Assembly (NCBI GenBank): GCA_949130485.1
Contig: OX422187.1
Coordinates: forward strand, 10,919,398-10,983,397
Length of the DNA: 64,000 nucleotides
Source: Agelas oroides
Taxonomy: Eukaryota; Porifera; Demospongiae; Agelasida; Agelasidae
Direction of reading: 5' to 3'
Both the position numbers and the translations under genes were made by a program. Under the pieces are notes generated by a model that saw nothing but the letters and a program-made list of their open reading frames with translations, had not been told where the DNA came from and did no database searches. Shown piece by piece: positions 21,420 through 52,671 of the stretch; the first letter of the stretch is position 1, and the number at the start of each line of letters is the position of its first letter.

Positions 21420-22692
21420 CAAAAGAGGAGTAAGATCTCAACACACCATACTCAGGTAGCAGGTTTGTAGTGCATCTATACGTAATCTATACCCTTTCAG
21501 GTTGGTATTCCACCAGAGGAGGTGTATGCTGAGGTCCTTCCCAACCACAAGAGGGAGCAGGTGGCTACACTGCAGGAGGATGGTACCAAGGTTAGCAGCA
21601 GGGAGAACCAGACAGAACCTTAAATAGATGGGCTGAAAAGAGTTGATTGCTTACAGCATGCAAAAATCCCTCCCTCCCTCCCTCCCTCCCTCCCTCCCTT
21701 CCTCCCTCCCTCCCTCCCTCCCTCCCTCCCTCCCTCCCTCCCTCCCTCCCTCCCTCCCTCCCTCCCTCCCTCCCTCCCTCCCTCCCTCCCTCCCTCCCTC
21801 CCTCCCTCCCTCCCTCCCTCCCTCCCTCCCTTCTCTCACAGGTGGCAATGGTGGGAGATGGTATCAATGACTCTCCAGCTCTGGCCCAGGCTGATGTGGG
21901 CATTGCCATCGGCACAGGCACTGATGTCGCAGTGGAGGCTGCAGACATTGTCCTTGTGAAGGTGAGAGCGATTACTGTAGTATAGGGATTATAGCAACCA
22001 AGACATTGCAATCCTACTGTAGTATAAGGATCGTTTCTATGAAGTCATTCAGTGCACATACCAGTCATGCTGATTTTACCAGAAGATTTATGCAGAATAG
22101 CACTGGTGGCTGGCTTTATCCGTTTGCTAAAACTGACAACTTTTTCTCTAGCAGCCATGCATTATTACTGCAACAGTTGCCATTATTAACAGATTTAAGA
22201 GGGACACAAGGAATAATAGCCAGTTACTCATGGCATGGTTGTAGGCAAGGCATAAGTCTTGCTATTGTGTGTTTAAGCAAACTCACTGAGTCTGACTGTC
22301 TAGTACCTCCCTTATTATGTATTTTGGGTACAGATTAGATGGATATATTGCCAGCTAAAATCCTCCTCCTCTCCAACTCACAGGATAACCTAATTGATGT
22401 TATTGCAGCCATTCACCTCTCCAAGCAAACAGTGCGCAAGATCCGTATGAACTTTGTCTGGGCTCTCTTCTACAACACAATCGGTATTCCTATTGCAGCT
22501 GGGGTACTGACCCCAGTGGGAGTGCAGCTCCAGCCATGGATGGCCAGTGCTGCCATGGCGCTGAGCTCAGTGTCAGTAGTCTGCAACTCACTCCTGCTAA
22601 GATACCTGTGGTATGCTTTAACACACTCTTAGGGAAGAGCTTGAGAATGAGGCTACACAAATACACACATTCACACACACACACACACGCAT

Positions 22693-22764
<72 letters not shown>

Positions 22765-22958
22765 GCTATCACAAACCACGGGTAGAGGACTATCAAGACA
22801 ATGATTCTTACATAGCTCGTAGGAGAAGAGGAGACCAGTACAAGATACTAGTGGAGACTTCCTCCCCTTCTTGCACTCCCTCTCCCTCCCACTCTCTCTC
22901 CCGCTCTCCCTCCCACTCTCCCTCCCGCTCTCCCTCACCACAGTATGGCACTGTGTGA
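8838..22958 (+). CDS. ATP7: Copper-transporting P1B-type ATPase, copy 1 (six HMA domains)
   Basis: Pumps Cu(I) from the cytosol into the Golgi lumen or out of the cell. Exons: 8838-9888, 11831-12070, 12727-12888, 13204-13443, 13853-14019, 14454-14615, 14687-14757, 15201-15381, 15779-15889, 16249-16371, 16552-16643, 16738-16786, 16956-17189, 17545-17673, 18073-18345, 18847-19029, 19478-19696, 20496-20616, 21201-21343, 21501-21590, 21842-21961, 22384-22610, 22766-22958; 1526 residues in one frame. CxxC metal sites lie near residues 87, 183, 292, 372, 548 and 626. Actuator TGES is at 909-912, CPC at 1058-1060, phosphorylated Asp of DKTGT at 1102, SEHPL near 1142, and GDGIND near 1352. The luminal loop before CPC is Asn/Ser/Thr-rich. 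The tail has YKIL (YxxPhi type) and SPSHS repeats. The start is the first ATG in the frame; an upstream exon is possible. HMA3 and HMA4 come from an exon duplication. Confidence 0.95.
10800..11015. mobile_element. Short inverted-repeat (MITE-like) element
   Basis: The arm ACAAGCAAGCTGAACAGTGG, continuing into AAAACCACAAT, is repeated in reverse complement as ATTGTGGTTTTCCACTGTTC followed by CGCTTGCTTGTT near 10945-10980. A related element lies at 53683-53885. No coding sequence lies between the arms, so it would be non-autonomous. The exact ends and target-site duplication are not clear. Confidence 0.6.
11223..11612 (+). repeat. 10-bp minisatellite (ATAACTTTAC / ATAACATCAC)n
   Basis: About 38 units of 10 bp alternate ATAACTTTAC, ATAACATTAC and ATAACATCAC, with occasional ACGACTTTAC. 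Confidence 0.93.
12352..12652 (+). repeat. 14-bp minisatellite (GTTACTATGGTGAT)n
   Basis: About 21 units with GGTGAT/GGTGGT/GATGAT variants lie in the ATP7 copy 1 intron 12071-12726. The 85-codon frame over it is an artefact. Confidence 0.93.
12944..13154. repeat. Two small palindromes of the GCCTYGTTCCCAGGC family
   Basis: At 12944-13003, TAGCCTTGTTTCCAGGCTCT is mirrored by GAGCCTGGGAATGAGGTTA. At 13110-13154, CAGCCTTGTTCCCTGGCT is mirrored by AGCCTGGGAATGAGGCTA. Both lie in one intron of ATP7 copy 1. Half-sites repeat in tandem again at about 14050-14180. Confidence 0.7.
14815..15078 (+). repeat. (CCT)n/(CTC)n tract filling an intron
   Basis: A near-pure CCT tract occupies most of the ATP7 copy 1 intron 14758-15200. 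The paralogous position in copy 2 has no intron. Acidic or proline-rich frames across it are shadows. Confidence 0.93.
16828..16953 (+). repeat. (CCCT)n microsatellite ending at a splice acceptor
   Basis: The CCCT run ends with CTCAG, the acceptor of ATP7 exon 16956-17189. It makes up most of the 169-bp intron 16787-16955, which is absent in copy 2. Confidence 0.97.
17341..17535 (+). repeat. Pyrimidine minisatellite (CCCCTCTCCTTC)n
   Basis: A 12-14 bp C/T unit repeats up to the acceptor of ATP7 exon 17545-17673. Confidence 0.88.
20335..20412 (+). mobile_element. tRNA-derived SINE-like fragment
   Basis: It holds an A-box-like TAGCTCAGTGGGAAGG and, about 40 bases on, a B-box-like GGTTCAATTCC, the spacing of a pol III promoter. 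It has no good cloverleaf. It lies in the ATP7 copy 1 intron 19697-20495, so it reads best as a tRNA-derived SINE or tRNA relic. Confidence 0.5.
21346..21418 (+). repeat. (GT)n microsatellite at a splice donor
   Basis: A GT run follows directly on the GTGAGTG donor of ATP7 exon 21201-21343. The paralogous copy 2 intron has only a very short run there. Confidence 0.95.
21668..21831 (+). repeat. (CCCT)n microsatellite before a splice acceptor
   Basis: The tetranucleotide run leads to TTCTCTCACAG, the acceptor of ATP7 exon 21842-21961. The same run occurs at the paralogous place in copy 2 (29194-29354). Confidence 0.97.
22674..22760 (+). repeat. (CA)n microsatellite before a splice acceptor
   Basis: The CA run ends CACATACAG, the acceptor of the last ATP7 copy 1 exon (22766-22958). 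Confidence 0.95.
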
Positions 22959-25645
22959 AGAGTATAGAGCAAAAGAACATAGGGCAAAAGAGTATACCAA
23001 CTGTTTATGGCATTTATCCCAACAACATCAATTACTTATTTTGTATTATGAATTTGCTATATCCAGTTCTATGCAAATTTTGACCATATATTGTAAAATG
23101 TGAGACCCTATAAGAGTATAGCTGTCACCCACTGTACATAGAAGTGGAGTGGTGCAATCCTAAGCGAGAACTAGCCTCTCTGGTCTGGCTTTGTCTGAGG
23201 AGTGCAGTGACATGAGCACATTTGTTTGTTTGTTTGTTTGTTTGTTTTAGCTGTAAACTCTAGGTTCTGTAAGTATCTTTGGGTGTGTGTGTCCTACTAG
23301 CTAAATGTCTGATAACATAAGAGGGTGTTGTTCACTTGATGGGTTGTCATACATTCACTTGTTCCCAGCAAAATATGTTGTCATGTTGTTGCTTAATTAA
23401 TCTGTCACACTGAGGATAATATTTGTTGGTGGTTGTTGAGATCATATAGTTTTTGCAAGCACTGTAGGATTCAAGAATCTACAATATTTTAAGATCTCGT
23501 GGATTTGGAGCAAATCTGTCACACTTAGCTGTATCGGTGGTTGTTGAGATCATACATACATGCTATACTTATAAGCACTGCAGGTTTGAAAACGTACAAC
23601 TTTAATGTTTCAAATGGCAAAAGTCTTCTTAAGTTGTCGTGGAGTTGTAATCTGTCACAAAAAAGTACAATTTCAACAACAAAAAATAAAAGTAGCTATT
23701 AATTGTTGAAGACGTTTCTTTCACAATACCTGGATCATTCAACAATAACTAATAATTGAAATATGTCTTCTTCAGTTGTCATGGAGTTGGGATCTGTCAA
23801 AAAATATGTACAATTTCAACAACAGAAAATAAAAGTATTGTTGAAGACGTAGATCTACATTTCTTTCACAATCCAGCATACCTAGGTCAGATACCACAAC
23901 AATAACTAATAAGTCTTCTTCAGTTGTCATGGAGTTGCAAAAAAATGCACAGTTTCAACAACAAATAATAGAATTGTTACCAGAAACATGCCATACTCAC
24001 GCCACTAGAAAACCTGCCATACTCACGCCACTAGAAAACCTGCCATACTCACGCCACTAGAAAACCTGCCATACTCACGCCACTAGAAAACCTGCCATAC
24101 TCACGTCACTAGAAAACCTGCCATACGCACGTCACTAGAAAACCTGCCATACGCACGCCACTAGAAAACCTGCCATACTCACGCCACTAGAAAACCTGCC
24201 ATACTCACGCCACTAGAAAACCTGCCATACTCACGCCACTAGAAAACCTGCCATACTCACGCCACTAGAAAACCTGCCATACTCACGCCACTAGAAAACC
24301 TGCCATACGCACGCCACTAGAAAACCTGCCATACTCACGCCACTAGAAAACCTGCCATACTCACGCCACTAGAAAACCTGCCATACTCACACCACTAGAA
24401 AACATGCCATACTCACGCCACTAGAAAACATGCCATACTCACGCCACTAGAAAACCTGCCATACGCACGCCACTAGAAAACCTGCCATACGCACACCACT
24501 AGAAAACCTGCCATACTCACGTCACTAGAAAACCTGCCATACGCACGCCACTAGAAAACCTGCCATACGCACGCCACTAGAAAACCTGCCATACTCACGC
24601 CACTAGAAAACCTGCCATACTCACGCCACTAGAAAACCTGCCATACTCACGCCACTAGAAAACCTGCCATACTCACGCCACTAGAAAACCTGCCATACTC
24701 ACGCCACTAGAAAACCTGCCATACTCACGCCACTAGAAAACATGCCATACTCACGCCACTAGAAAACCTGCCATACTCACACTACTAGAAAACATGCCAT
24801 ACTCACGCCACTAGAAAACCTGCCATACTCACGCCACTAGAAAACCTGCCATACTCACGTCACTAGAAAACCTGCCATACTCACGCCACTAGAAAACCTG
24901 CCATACTCACGCCACTAGAAAACCTGCCATACTCACACTACTAGAAAACATGCCATGAAAATGTTCTGCCTAGTCCCCAAGGTCACCCTCATGATAACAC
25001 CATAAAGTTAAGTTTCATGGCACTTTCATGTATACTAACAAAACATGCCCTTAACTGCGATACTATTCTTAACTTTTTCATGTAAAAAGTAACGTGAAAA
25101 TATGGTACTAATAAAAGTATATGAAAATTTTTTCACAACCACATGAAAACTGTTTTCATATGAATAGCTACCACGACAGACACAACTTTCATTGATCAGC
25201 TTTTGTTCTTCTTTTTAGTTCTGCTGGTAAGAACATTCGTTTTAAAAAAATATTACTGTGTTTTCTGGTAGTGTCAGCGTGTTGGTTGCTGAAGTCCTAC
25301 ATTTTGTACATGTAGTACAACCAAAGCATACCCTAAATATTTAATTATTGCTGTTGTGTCATTCACCAATTGAAAGTAAGCAATTAATATGCACTCTAAG
25401 TTTTAGGGGATAGTACCTTGTTGATACTATAAGTCAGCAACAGATTAGATTATAGTAGTTCTGTGTCAAATTCAGCTAACTAGCTAGTGCTTATATAATT
25501 GTTGGACATAAGTGTAGCTTGGGATTACTACAGTAGTTTTACTGTAACAAATTCTTGATCTGTATTGAATACAGCAAACTAGCTGTGCTTGTTGGAGGCT
25601 AATGTATATGAGTGTAGCTTGGGATTTAGTCACAAGTACAAAGCA
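22959..25645. other. Intergenic region between ATP7 copy 1 and the membrane gene
   Basis: No coding sequence is recognised. About 23330-23960 is AT-rich with degenerate repeated phrases (GTTGTTGAGATCATA; AGTCTTCTTCAGTTGTCATGG). A 26-bp minisatellite fills 23985-24956. The remainder is AT-rich and should hold the membrane-gene promoter. Confidence 0.6.
23985..24956 (+). repeat. 26-bp minisatellite, about 37 copies
   Basis: The unit begins CCTGCCATACTCACGCCACT and ends AGAAAA. Variants (CATACGCAC, ACATGCC, CACACTACT) are spread in patches, which suggests block-wise homogenisation. It is intergenic and non-coding. Confidence 0.96.
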
Positions 25646-27487
25646 ATGTTGTCGGCCTGCATGTTCGTCCTTCTGTTCACCTTCACAGAACAGACTATTG
25701 TCCAACACAAAGTCTGTCCTCCCAAGTTCATCTCCCACAATGGATCTACCTCTGGCCATGGATGCTTATGCTTTTCTACATACCCAGTGGAGGAATGCTT
25801 TCCACTGATGCATTTTGGCTACTGCATGACCTACAACAGTGCGTCTGAGGCTCTTGAATATGGAGCTTGTCCATACATCACACGTTACAACAGAACTTAT
25901 TCTGGGTACATTAATGTTTATATTTGGTTCCCAGAAAATATGTCTCTTCTTAATGAGTTCATGTGTGGGCCACTAAATCGAGAAGGCACACTGTGTGGGA
26001 AGTGTAAAGATGGCTACGGCACTGCACTATATTCATACACTCTGGAATGCAGTAAGTGCTGGGGACATGGTTATGGATGGGTCTTGTACTGGACCTTGGA
26101 ACTTTTCCCAATAACTGTGATGTATTTTCTGGTGGTGATCTTCCACATAAGAGCCACCTCCTCTCCACTGAGTGCCCTTGTGTTCATGAGTCAAATTGCA
26201 GTGTACACAATGCGACTGAATATACCTTTGCATTTGTACATTGAGAACAGAATAACAGGATTTCCATATATTTTACTGCAAGTGTTACTAGTACTGTGTG
26301 GCATATGGAGCTTAGACTTCTTTCGTTCTGTTATTCCACCATTTTGTGTAAGCAGCAACATCAAGGCTGTTCATGCACTTGCACTTGAGTATCTAGTAGC
26401 ATTTTATCCCATCTTTCTCATTTTACTTACCTATTCATGTATAAAACTCCATGACAACAACTTTAGACCAGTTGTTTGGCTATGGAAGCCATTTCACAGA
26501 CATTTTGTTCACTTCAGGAGGAGATGGGACTCCAAAGCATCAATAATCAATGCTTTCACAACATTTCTGCTTCTCTCTTTCTCAAAAATTTTATTTGTAT
26601 CATTTTCACTGCTCTACGTTATCCACATTAATTATAATAATGTTTATCTTCCTGATAAATGTGTTTTGTATTATGACCCAACCGTGGAATGCTACACTTC
26701 AGAGCATTTCATATTTCTAGCTATAGCCCTTTTTGTGTTGGTAATATTTATCATTTCTCCAACACTTCTTCTCATTCTGTACCCCACAAGGCTGTTCAGA
26801 AGGTGTGTCTCATGTTGTGGATTTCGAAGGTGGCATGCTCTGCACATGTTTGTTGAATCATTCCATGGACAGTACAAAGATGGAACCAATGGTACTCGTG
26901 ACTTCAGGGGTGCTTCAGCAACATCCCTTATCCTCAGATTTCTCATTTTGGGAATTTTTGCAAGACGCGAACGAAAAACCTCTACTGTAACAGAATTAGT
27001 GTGTACACTTTGTATATGTGCTTCTTGCTTTTATGCTATTGCAAGGCCGTACAAGAAAAACTTTATGAATGTCATTGATATTTTGATCCTATCTTTGCTT
27101 GAGATTGTATCACTTGGAACATCCGACCCTCACATAAATGTTGCGTCTTTACCACTGGTGTTACTTGTTCCACACGTGATATTGATGTTCTACATCTGCT
27201 ATCTGTTGGCAAAGAAGGTTGGCATCACTCAGTGCCTGAAAAGAAAGTACAGCACTATGAAAACACGTGTGCTGGCTGCCACACACAGAGGTCAAGCTGT
27301 AGCAGATGTGGAAGCTGAGTCTGATACTGGCTCCCTGCCAGACCGACTGATAAACCCAGGAGAGTACGAACCAGTGCTACAAGTTAGGAAAGAACATGCA
27401 GCTGCTGAGCCCACAGGAGACCAAGAGCAAGTCAATGAAGAACAAAGAAGACTGACTCCTGTGTACACTTACGGCTCTATAGCATAA
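25646..27487 (+). CDS. Multipass membrane protein with Cys-rich ectodomain (uncharacterised)
   Basis: A 613-codon intronless frame read from the first ATG, which gives a signal-peptide-like start MLSACMFVLLFTFTEQ; the frame is open 19 codons upstream without an ATG. Residues of about 20-135 form an extracellular Cys-rich part with N-glycosylation sites, ending in an EGF-like stretch (GTLCGKCKDGYGTALYSY). About eight or nine hydrophobic segments follow, the first WVLYWTLELFPITVMYFLVV, then a charged C-tail of about 85 residues rich in Glu/Asp. I recall many similar predicted proteins in sponge genomes but no function; a receptor role is only a guess. It sits between the two inverted ATP7 genes. 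An upstream non-coding exon is possible. Confidence 0.85.
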   Translation: MLSACMFVLLFTFTEQTIVQHKVCPPKFISHNGSTSGHGCLCFSTYPVEECFPLMHFGYCMTYNSASEALEYGACPYITRYNRTYSGYINVYIWFPENMSLLNEFMCGPLNREGTLCGKCKDGYGTALYSYTLECSKCWGHGYGWVLYWTLELFPITVMYFLVVIFHIRATSSPLSALVFMSQIAVYTMRLNIPLHLYIENRITGFPYILLQVLLVLCGIWSLDFFRSVIPPFCVSSNIKAVHALALEYLVAFYPIFLILLTYSCIKLHDNNFRPVVWLWKPFHRHFVHFRRRWDSKASIINAFTTFLLLSFSKILFVSFSLLYVIHINYNNVYLPDKCVLYYDPTVECYTSEHFIFLAIALFVLVIFIISPTLLLILYPTRLFRRCVSCCGFRRWHALHMFVESFHGQYKDGTNGTRDFRGASATSLILRFLILGIFARRERKTSTVTELVCTLCICASCFYAIARPYKKNFMNVIDILILSLLEIVSLGTSDPHINVASLPLVLLVPHVILMFYICYLLAKKVGITQCLKRKYSTMKTRVLAATHRGQAVADVEAESDTGSLPDRLINPGEYEPVLQVRKEHAAAEPTGDQEQVNEEQRRLTPVYTYGSIA

Positions 27488-27715
27488 TTTTCTGTGAACA
27501 TTCTAGAAAGTAATCTTGCACACATGACTGAAAGAATTATGGTAAATACAGAATAGTTAACATTTTCTGTAGCTACTTTTTGTTGTATAATAATTATGTA
27601 GTCTAGTTAGTTGCACCTGTTACTATAGAAAAAAGTGGAAGTTATATGTAACTATATAACCCTTGCCTTATGGTAGTAGATGGTTATTGATCATAAATTC
27701 GGACTACCATGCATA

Positions 27716-27885
27716 TGTAGAAAATAAACACTTTATGAATATCGATATTTTGATCCTATTTTGCTTGAGACCATACTACTTGCAACATTCCATCCTGGCA
27801 CAACAATTGTTCCGTCAACACTGCTTTTACTTGTTCTACACATGGTGCTGATAGTCTACATCTGCTATGATAGTCTAGCGCCAAG
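27716..27885 (+). pseudogene. Decayed fragment of a paralogue of the membrane gene
   Basis: Bases 27716-27885 resemble 27046-27215 of the preceding gene: the stretches around ACTTTATGAAT, GATATTTTGATCCTAT and CTACATCTGCTATG recur in order. Reading frame is lost through small indels. It covers only the last two membrane segments, so it is a relic of a tandem duplicate rather than a gene. Confidence 0.75.
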
Positions 27886-28124
27886 GCCTAATTGCAGAAA
27901 CCTGAAAGGATTATACCCACTAGCTATCGCAGATTCCCACTGAGACTATGCATATCAAGAGTATGATATCATCAATTCAAATGTACACAACAATGTAACC
28001 ATGATGATCAGCATTTATTTACAGGCATTAAAAAATCGTCCCGTTCTGTGATGATGTCCACAGGAGAATGACTATAACAAGATGATGCACCACACCAAAC
28101 CAAAGTGCAATAAATAGTTAATAA
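27886..28124. other. Convergent spacer before the 3' end of ATP7 copy 2
   Basis: AT-rich spacer with a minus-strand AATAAA at 28014-28019, about 105 bases past the ATP7 copy 2 stop, which could be its poly(A) signal. No other feature is seen. Confidence 0.5.
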
Positions 28125-48733
<20,609 letters not shown>

Positions 48734-48735
48734 AT

Positions 48736-49500
48736 CTGTGTACAGGAGCAGGAGGGAGGGGAGGACGGAGGTGAGAAAGGGGGAGGAGGGAGAATATGCT
48801 ATACAGTGAATGGCAGCAAACAACGCACACACCACACACATCACTTGTTACATTAAAGGCTCGTGTTTATAAACTGTCAGGCATTTTATTATATCGTTTG
48901 TTTTCCTCAGCTCCCGCGGGCCAGACTGTGAGATTACCTCAAGACGTACCTTAAGATGTTCGTTTCGCACTACTCAGACTCAACGTCGGTCTTTAGCACC
49001 CCAAAATGCCTCGATCTCTGAAGATAAAACAGTGTTGTCTGTACTTTGTCCTTGTGGTTCTCCGTGTGCAAATTCAAGGTCACATGAAGCCATACTAGGT
49101 CACATGCCCCCCCCCCCCCCACAAACGTCCGATCCGTGTGCAAACCTTGTTGTTAAGATTACTGACGTATACTGAAGAACACACAAGACAGTGCTCGTTC
49201 CCATGTAGGCTCTCCCCCTGCGCCTGATTTTTCGTCGGGACGCAGAGGAGAGCCTGGAAACGAGTACGTGTACATGTAATGATGTATACTCATAGCTCGG
49301 CACACCGGCGCCGCGTGCCGTGTGGTTTTTCGTGTGCAAAACACCAAGGACACAACTTCCGTGTGCAAGCCTTACCGTGGTAGACTATATACTAAGAGTA
49401 TACTGAAGAATACTGACTTGCAGGCGCAGAAAGTATCCTATGGTTTCCGGAGTGTGCTTGTTTCCGTAAATTCTGTACATGCTTGCAGAGGGCGGTCGGT
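48736..49500. promoter_or_regulatory. Divergent promoter region of ATP7 copy 2 and the amidohydrolase gene
   Basis: About 765 bases separate the two divergent ATGs. A minus-strand acceptor-like CTCCTGTACACAG just upstream of the ATP7 ATG implies a non-coding exon further out. A run of 14 C lies near 49108-49121. A degenerate palindrome (GTAGGCTCTCCCC / GAGAGCCTGGAAACGAG) lies at 49205-49262, and TGTGCAAA.C phrases recur. No TATA box was identified. Promoter function follows only from gene orientation. Confidence 0.4.
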
Positions 49501-52500
49501 ATGGATGGTTTGGAGATTGTGGACGCACACATGCACTTATGGACGCCTACCACTCACCCCTGGGTGGAGAAGGTCAGGAGAGGCGGGCATCCGGCCGGGA
49601 ACTTTGGTAAGCATAAAATATGTCATGTATGTGTCATCTGCAGCATGATAGTGGTTGGGATGGGGGCGTGGTCGACGACCAGTCACTCATGTGGCTACCT
49701 GCTGGTTCATTTGCCCAGCTTCCCATTGCTTGACATGTACTATAGCTACATGTCATTCGTGTGCAAGAGCCAAGATCAAAGTTAGATCACTGTGTATACT
49801 GAACTCCCAAACCGATAACAGTTTCAATGTGCTTGTGGAATGCATTAACAAAGTTATGTTGCAGATTGCCGACTCTTGAAGATAGACAGCAGAATGTGTA
49901 ACTGAGGTAGCAGAGTGTACCTACTTCTCCGAACTTGCATGTAGATCTGCAATCTGATTGGCTACGTAGCAATCACATCTTAGCACACAGAAACCTTCCG
50001 AGCATCACCAGACCCTTCCTTCTCTGTGCATGATACTAAAAGTAATCCGTGCCGAGGTTGGTTGGCAATCTGATTGGCTACGTAGCAATCACATCTTAGC
50101 ACACAGAAACCTTCCGAGCATCACCAGACCCTTCCTTCTCTGTGCATGATACTAAAAGTAATCCGTGCCGAGGTTGGTTGGGTCTAGCTTGCGAGACTAA
50201 TGCATGAGAAGGTAGAGTCATCAGACATCATTGATGCACAGAGAAAAATATGATTGCGTGAAGACTTGGCGATACGATGTGAGTGTAGTGGAAATCTATA
50301 TCTACTGTACCGAAAACAACACCTACACATTGCTAAAGGACAGCCAAGAAAAATTGCACCATTGTCTGTGCGTTTTTATTGATGATATGCTTCTATAGTG
50401 ATACGCTGCCCCAATACTTGAGCTATTCTGAAGTACTTTTGAAAGCTCTAACCCTACACAACTATATGCACATATGTGCCGTTGCCCTAACAACACCCTA
50501 GATTAATCCTAACCCAACCAATCAGATTAGAGCTTTGAAACGCACTTTGGTACTCCTCCACTTCATGATATCACAATAGGTGCATGCTTCAAGTACTTAG
50601 GGTCGTAGCTGGACATTGTCAGTTCATAGCTATTAGAATAGCTGGGTTTTTTTCATGCCTTTAACCATGCCTTTATAATACTTGTGCAGAACCAGTGGCT
50701 ACTTATCTGCTGGAGGAGTATCAGAGAGATATGGCTGGGTTCAATGTGACCCACAGTGTGCATGTGGAGGCTTGTTGGCCCGGGGACTCAGTCGGAGAGA
50801 CAAAGTGAGTGAGGGAGGGAGGGGAGGGGAGGGGAGGGGAGGGGAGGGGAGGGGAGGGGAGGGGAGGGGAGGGGAGGGGAGGGGAGGGGAGGGGAGGGGA
50901 GGGGAAGGGAAGGGAAGGGAAGGGAAGGGAAGGGAAGGGAAGGGAAGGGAAGGGAAGGGAAGGGAAGGGAAGGGAAGGGAAGGGAAGGGAAGGGAAAGGA
51001 AGGGAAGGGAAGGGAAGGGAAGGGAAGGGAAGGGGAGGGAGGGAAGGAGAGAGGGAGGGAGACAATGATATTACGATGTATTTCTCTCCTGTGATCAACA
51101 GGTGGCTGGAGGAAATAGCTAGTGGAAATAAAGCCGGCATCCCCCAAGGTGCGTGCAATCATGAACAATGTGTTGTAAGTGACACATGCCTTTTTCCCAG
51201 TCTCTTCCCATTCTCCTTTCCTCTTCGGCTCTTCCCTCCATTCATGCCCCCTCCCTCTCACCCTCCATCCTCCCTTCATCCTCCCTTCCCCTCCTCTCTC
51301 CCTCTTCCTTTGTCTCCCCCCTCTCCCTCCCTCTTCTCCCTTCCTCCTTCTTTTCTTCCTCCCTCTCCCTCCTTCCTCCTTCTCCCCTCCAGCTATTGTA
51401 GGGCACTGTGATCTCTCCTCCAGTGATGTAGACTCTGTCCTCCAGCGACACTGCCAGTCAAACCGAATGAGAGGCATTCGTCAGATACTCAACTACCATC
51501 CCGACAACATGATTTACTCAGAAGCTCCCCACGACAATTTTCTCACTGACCCCCAATGGCTGAAGGGCCTAGCACTGCTTGAGAAGTACAACCTCTCATT
51601 TGAGATGCATGTTCTGCCAAGACAAATGCATAGGTGAGAGCATGGGGAGGGGGGGGGGGGGTGGAAGTAAGGGGGGGAGGGGGCAGAGGAGGGGGGGGGG
51701 GGGGAGGGGGAGGGGGGTGGAAGTAAGGGGGAGAGGAGGGGGAGAGGGGGAGGGGAGGGGGGAGGAGAAGGGGGAGGGGAGGGGGAGACAGAGATTATAG
51801 GGGGAGGGAAAAAAACAGGTGACAAATATGGAGGGCTATGGAGGGAAGCAGGTGGTCATAGCAGGAAAGAGGAATTCCTTGTCTCTGTCAGTGGGAGGGG
51901 CTGGTTTCTGCCCTTGTTCTCCAGCTCTCATTTGATTGGCTCACTCACACAGTTGTCCTGGAGGTTTCAAGTCTGTTTTCACTCAAAAATGGTGCGTGTA
52001 CATCATGGTTGACATGTTCCGATTGCTCCTGGCCGTCCTTAGCATCCCTAGATAACATTACCTACCCTTGCAAACAGCTAGAGTACATGTGTAGCGGCTG
52101 GTTCATGGTTTGACGGATCTCGCAACTGAGGAAGTGCAAGTTGGAAAATGAACTGATCTAGAGTACATGTGCCAAGGCCCAAACCACTGGAGAGTATTCA
52201 CAATTGACTAATTGGTTGCTAAATGCACATGATTAGTTGAGTAATTGGTTATCGGCACATCTTCATTTGTTGGGCAGCCATCTGTCCTGAACTACAAGTG
52301 CCACACAAGAAGGCCACAGAACTAGTGCATGGTGGTGACATTGTTAACTCAGTATTGACGAGTCAACATGCCAAAATTGTGGTCAACAACCTCACAAGCA
52401 ACTGACTAATTGGCTGATTGTTCTGGCCCTACATCAAGTATGTTATAGTTCTGTTGCTGTTTCTCAGGGCTGCCGAGGCGGTGAGGAGTGTGCCCAACGT

Positions 52501-52571
52501 GAAGATAATGGTGGATCACTGTGGACTGCCGTATGAGAGGGATGATGCTACCATGAGAGTGTGGAGGGAAG
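49501..52571 (+). CDS. Amidohydrolase-2 family protein, 5' five exons (3' partial)
   Basis: Metal-dependent TIM-barrel hydrolase of the COG3618 / amidohydrolase-2 type; its relatives open lactone or amide rings, but the substrate here is unknown. Exons: 49501-49606, 50690-50804, 51102-51148, 51393-51633, 52468-52571; all joins keep frame. Exon 1 begins MDGLEIVDAHMHLW, with the family N-terminal HxH metal site. Later exons give GHCDLSS, MRGIRQILNYHP, FEMHVLPRQM and VDHCGLP, typical barrel-strand ends. About 205 residues are visible of a usual 280-340. The expected C-terminal FGSN-P motif was not found up to 64 kb, so the remaining exons lie beyond the window or are lost. Four spliceosomal introns argue against a recent bacterial contaminant. 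Confidence 0.85.
49949..50180 (+). repeat. 116-bp perfect tandem duplication
   Basis: Bases 49949-50064 are repeated at 50065-50180 with no difference that I can see. The unit starts GCAATCTGATTGGCTACGTA and ends CCGAGGTTGGTTG. It lies in intron 1 of the amidohydrolase gene. Confidence 0.93.
50811..51062 (+). repeat. (GGGGA)n and (GGGAA)n tract just past a splice donor
   Basis: The donor GTGAGTGAGGGAGGG of exon 50690-50804 runs directly into GGGGA units (to about 50903), then GGGAA units. It is the strand complement of the pentanucleotide pair in the AP1G1 intron at 7190-7429. Confidence 0.96.
51637..51815 (+). repeat. G-rich intron tract past a splice donor
   Basis: G-rich GGGGGAGG-type sequence follows the GTGAGAG donor of exon 51393-51633. 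It could form G-quadruplexes. Confidence 0.9.
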
Positions 52572-52576
52572 GTGGG

Positions 52577-52670
52577 TGCAGGAGGGAGGGAGGGAGGGAG
52601 GGAGGGAGGGAGGGAGGGAGGGAGGGAGGGAGGGAGGGAGGGAGGGAGGGTGTGGGAGAGATTGAGGGAG
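52577..52670 (+). repeat. (GGGA)n tract past a splice donor
   Basis: It follows the GTGGGTGCA donor of the last visible amidohydrolase exon within about 10 bases. Confidence 0.95.
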
Positions 52671-52671
52671 G

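Noticed and set aside
23985-24956. Possible CRISPR array (regular 26-bp units)
   Set aside because: Units are contiguous with no unique spacers, and the genome is animal. The same holds for the 29-, 27- and 45-bp arrays.
25484-25759. 91-codon minus frame
   Set aside because: Shadow of the membrane-protein gene and its upstream region; no known similarity.
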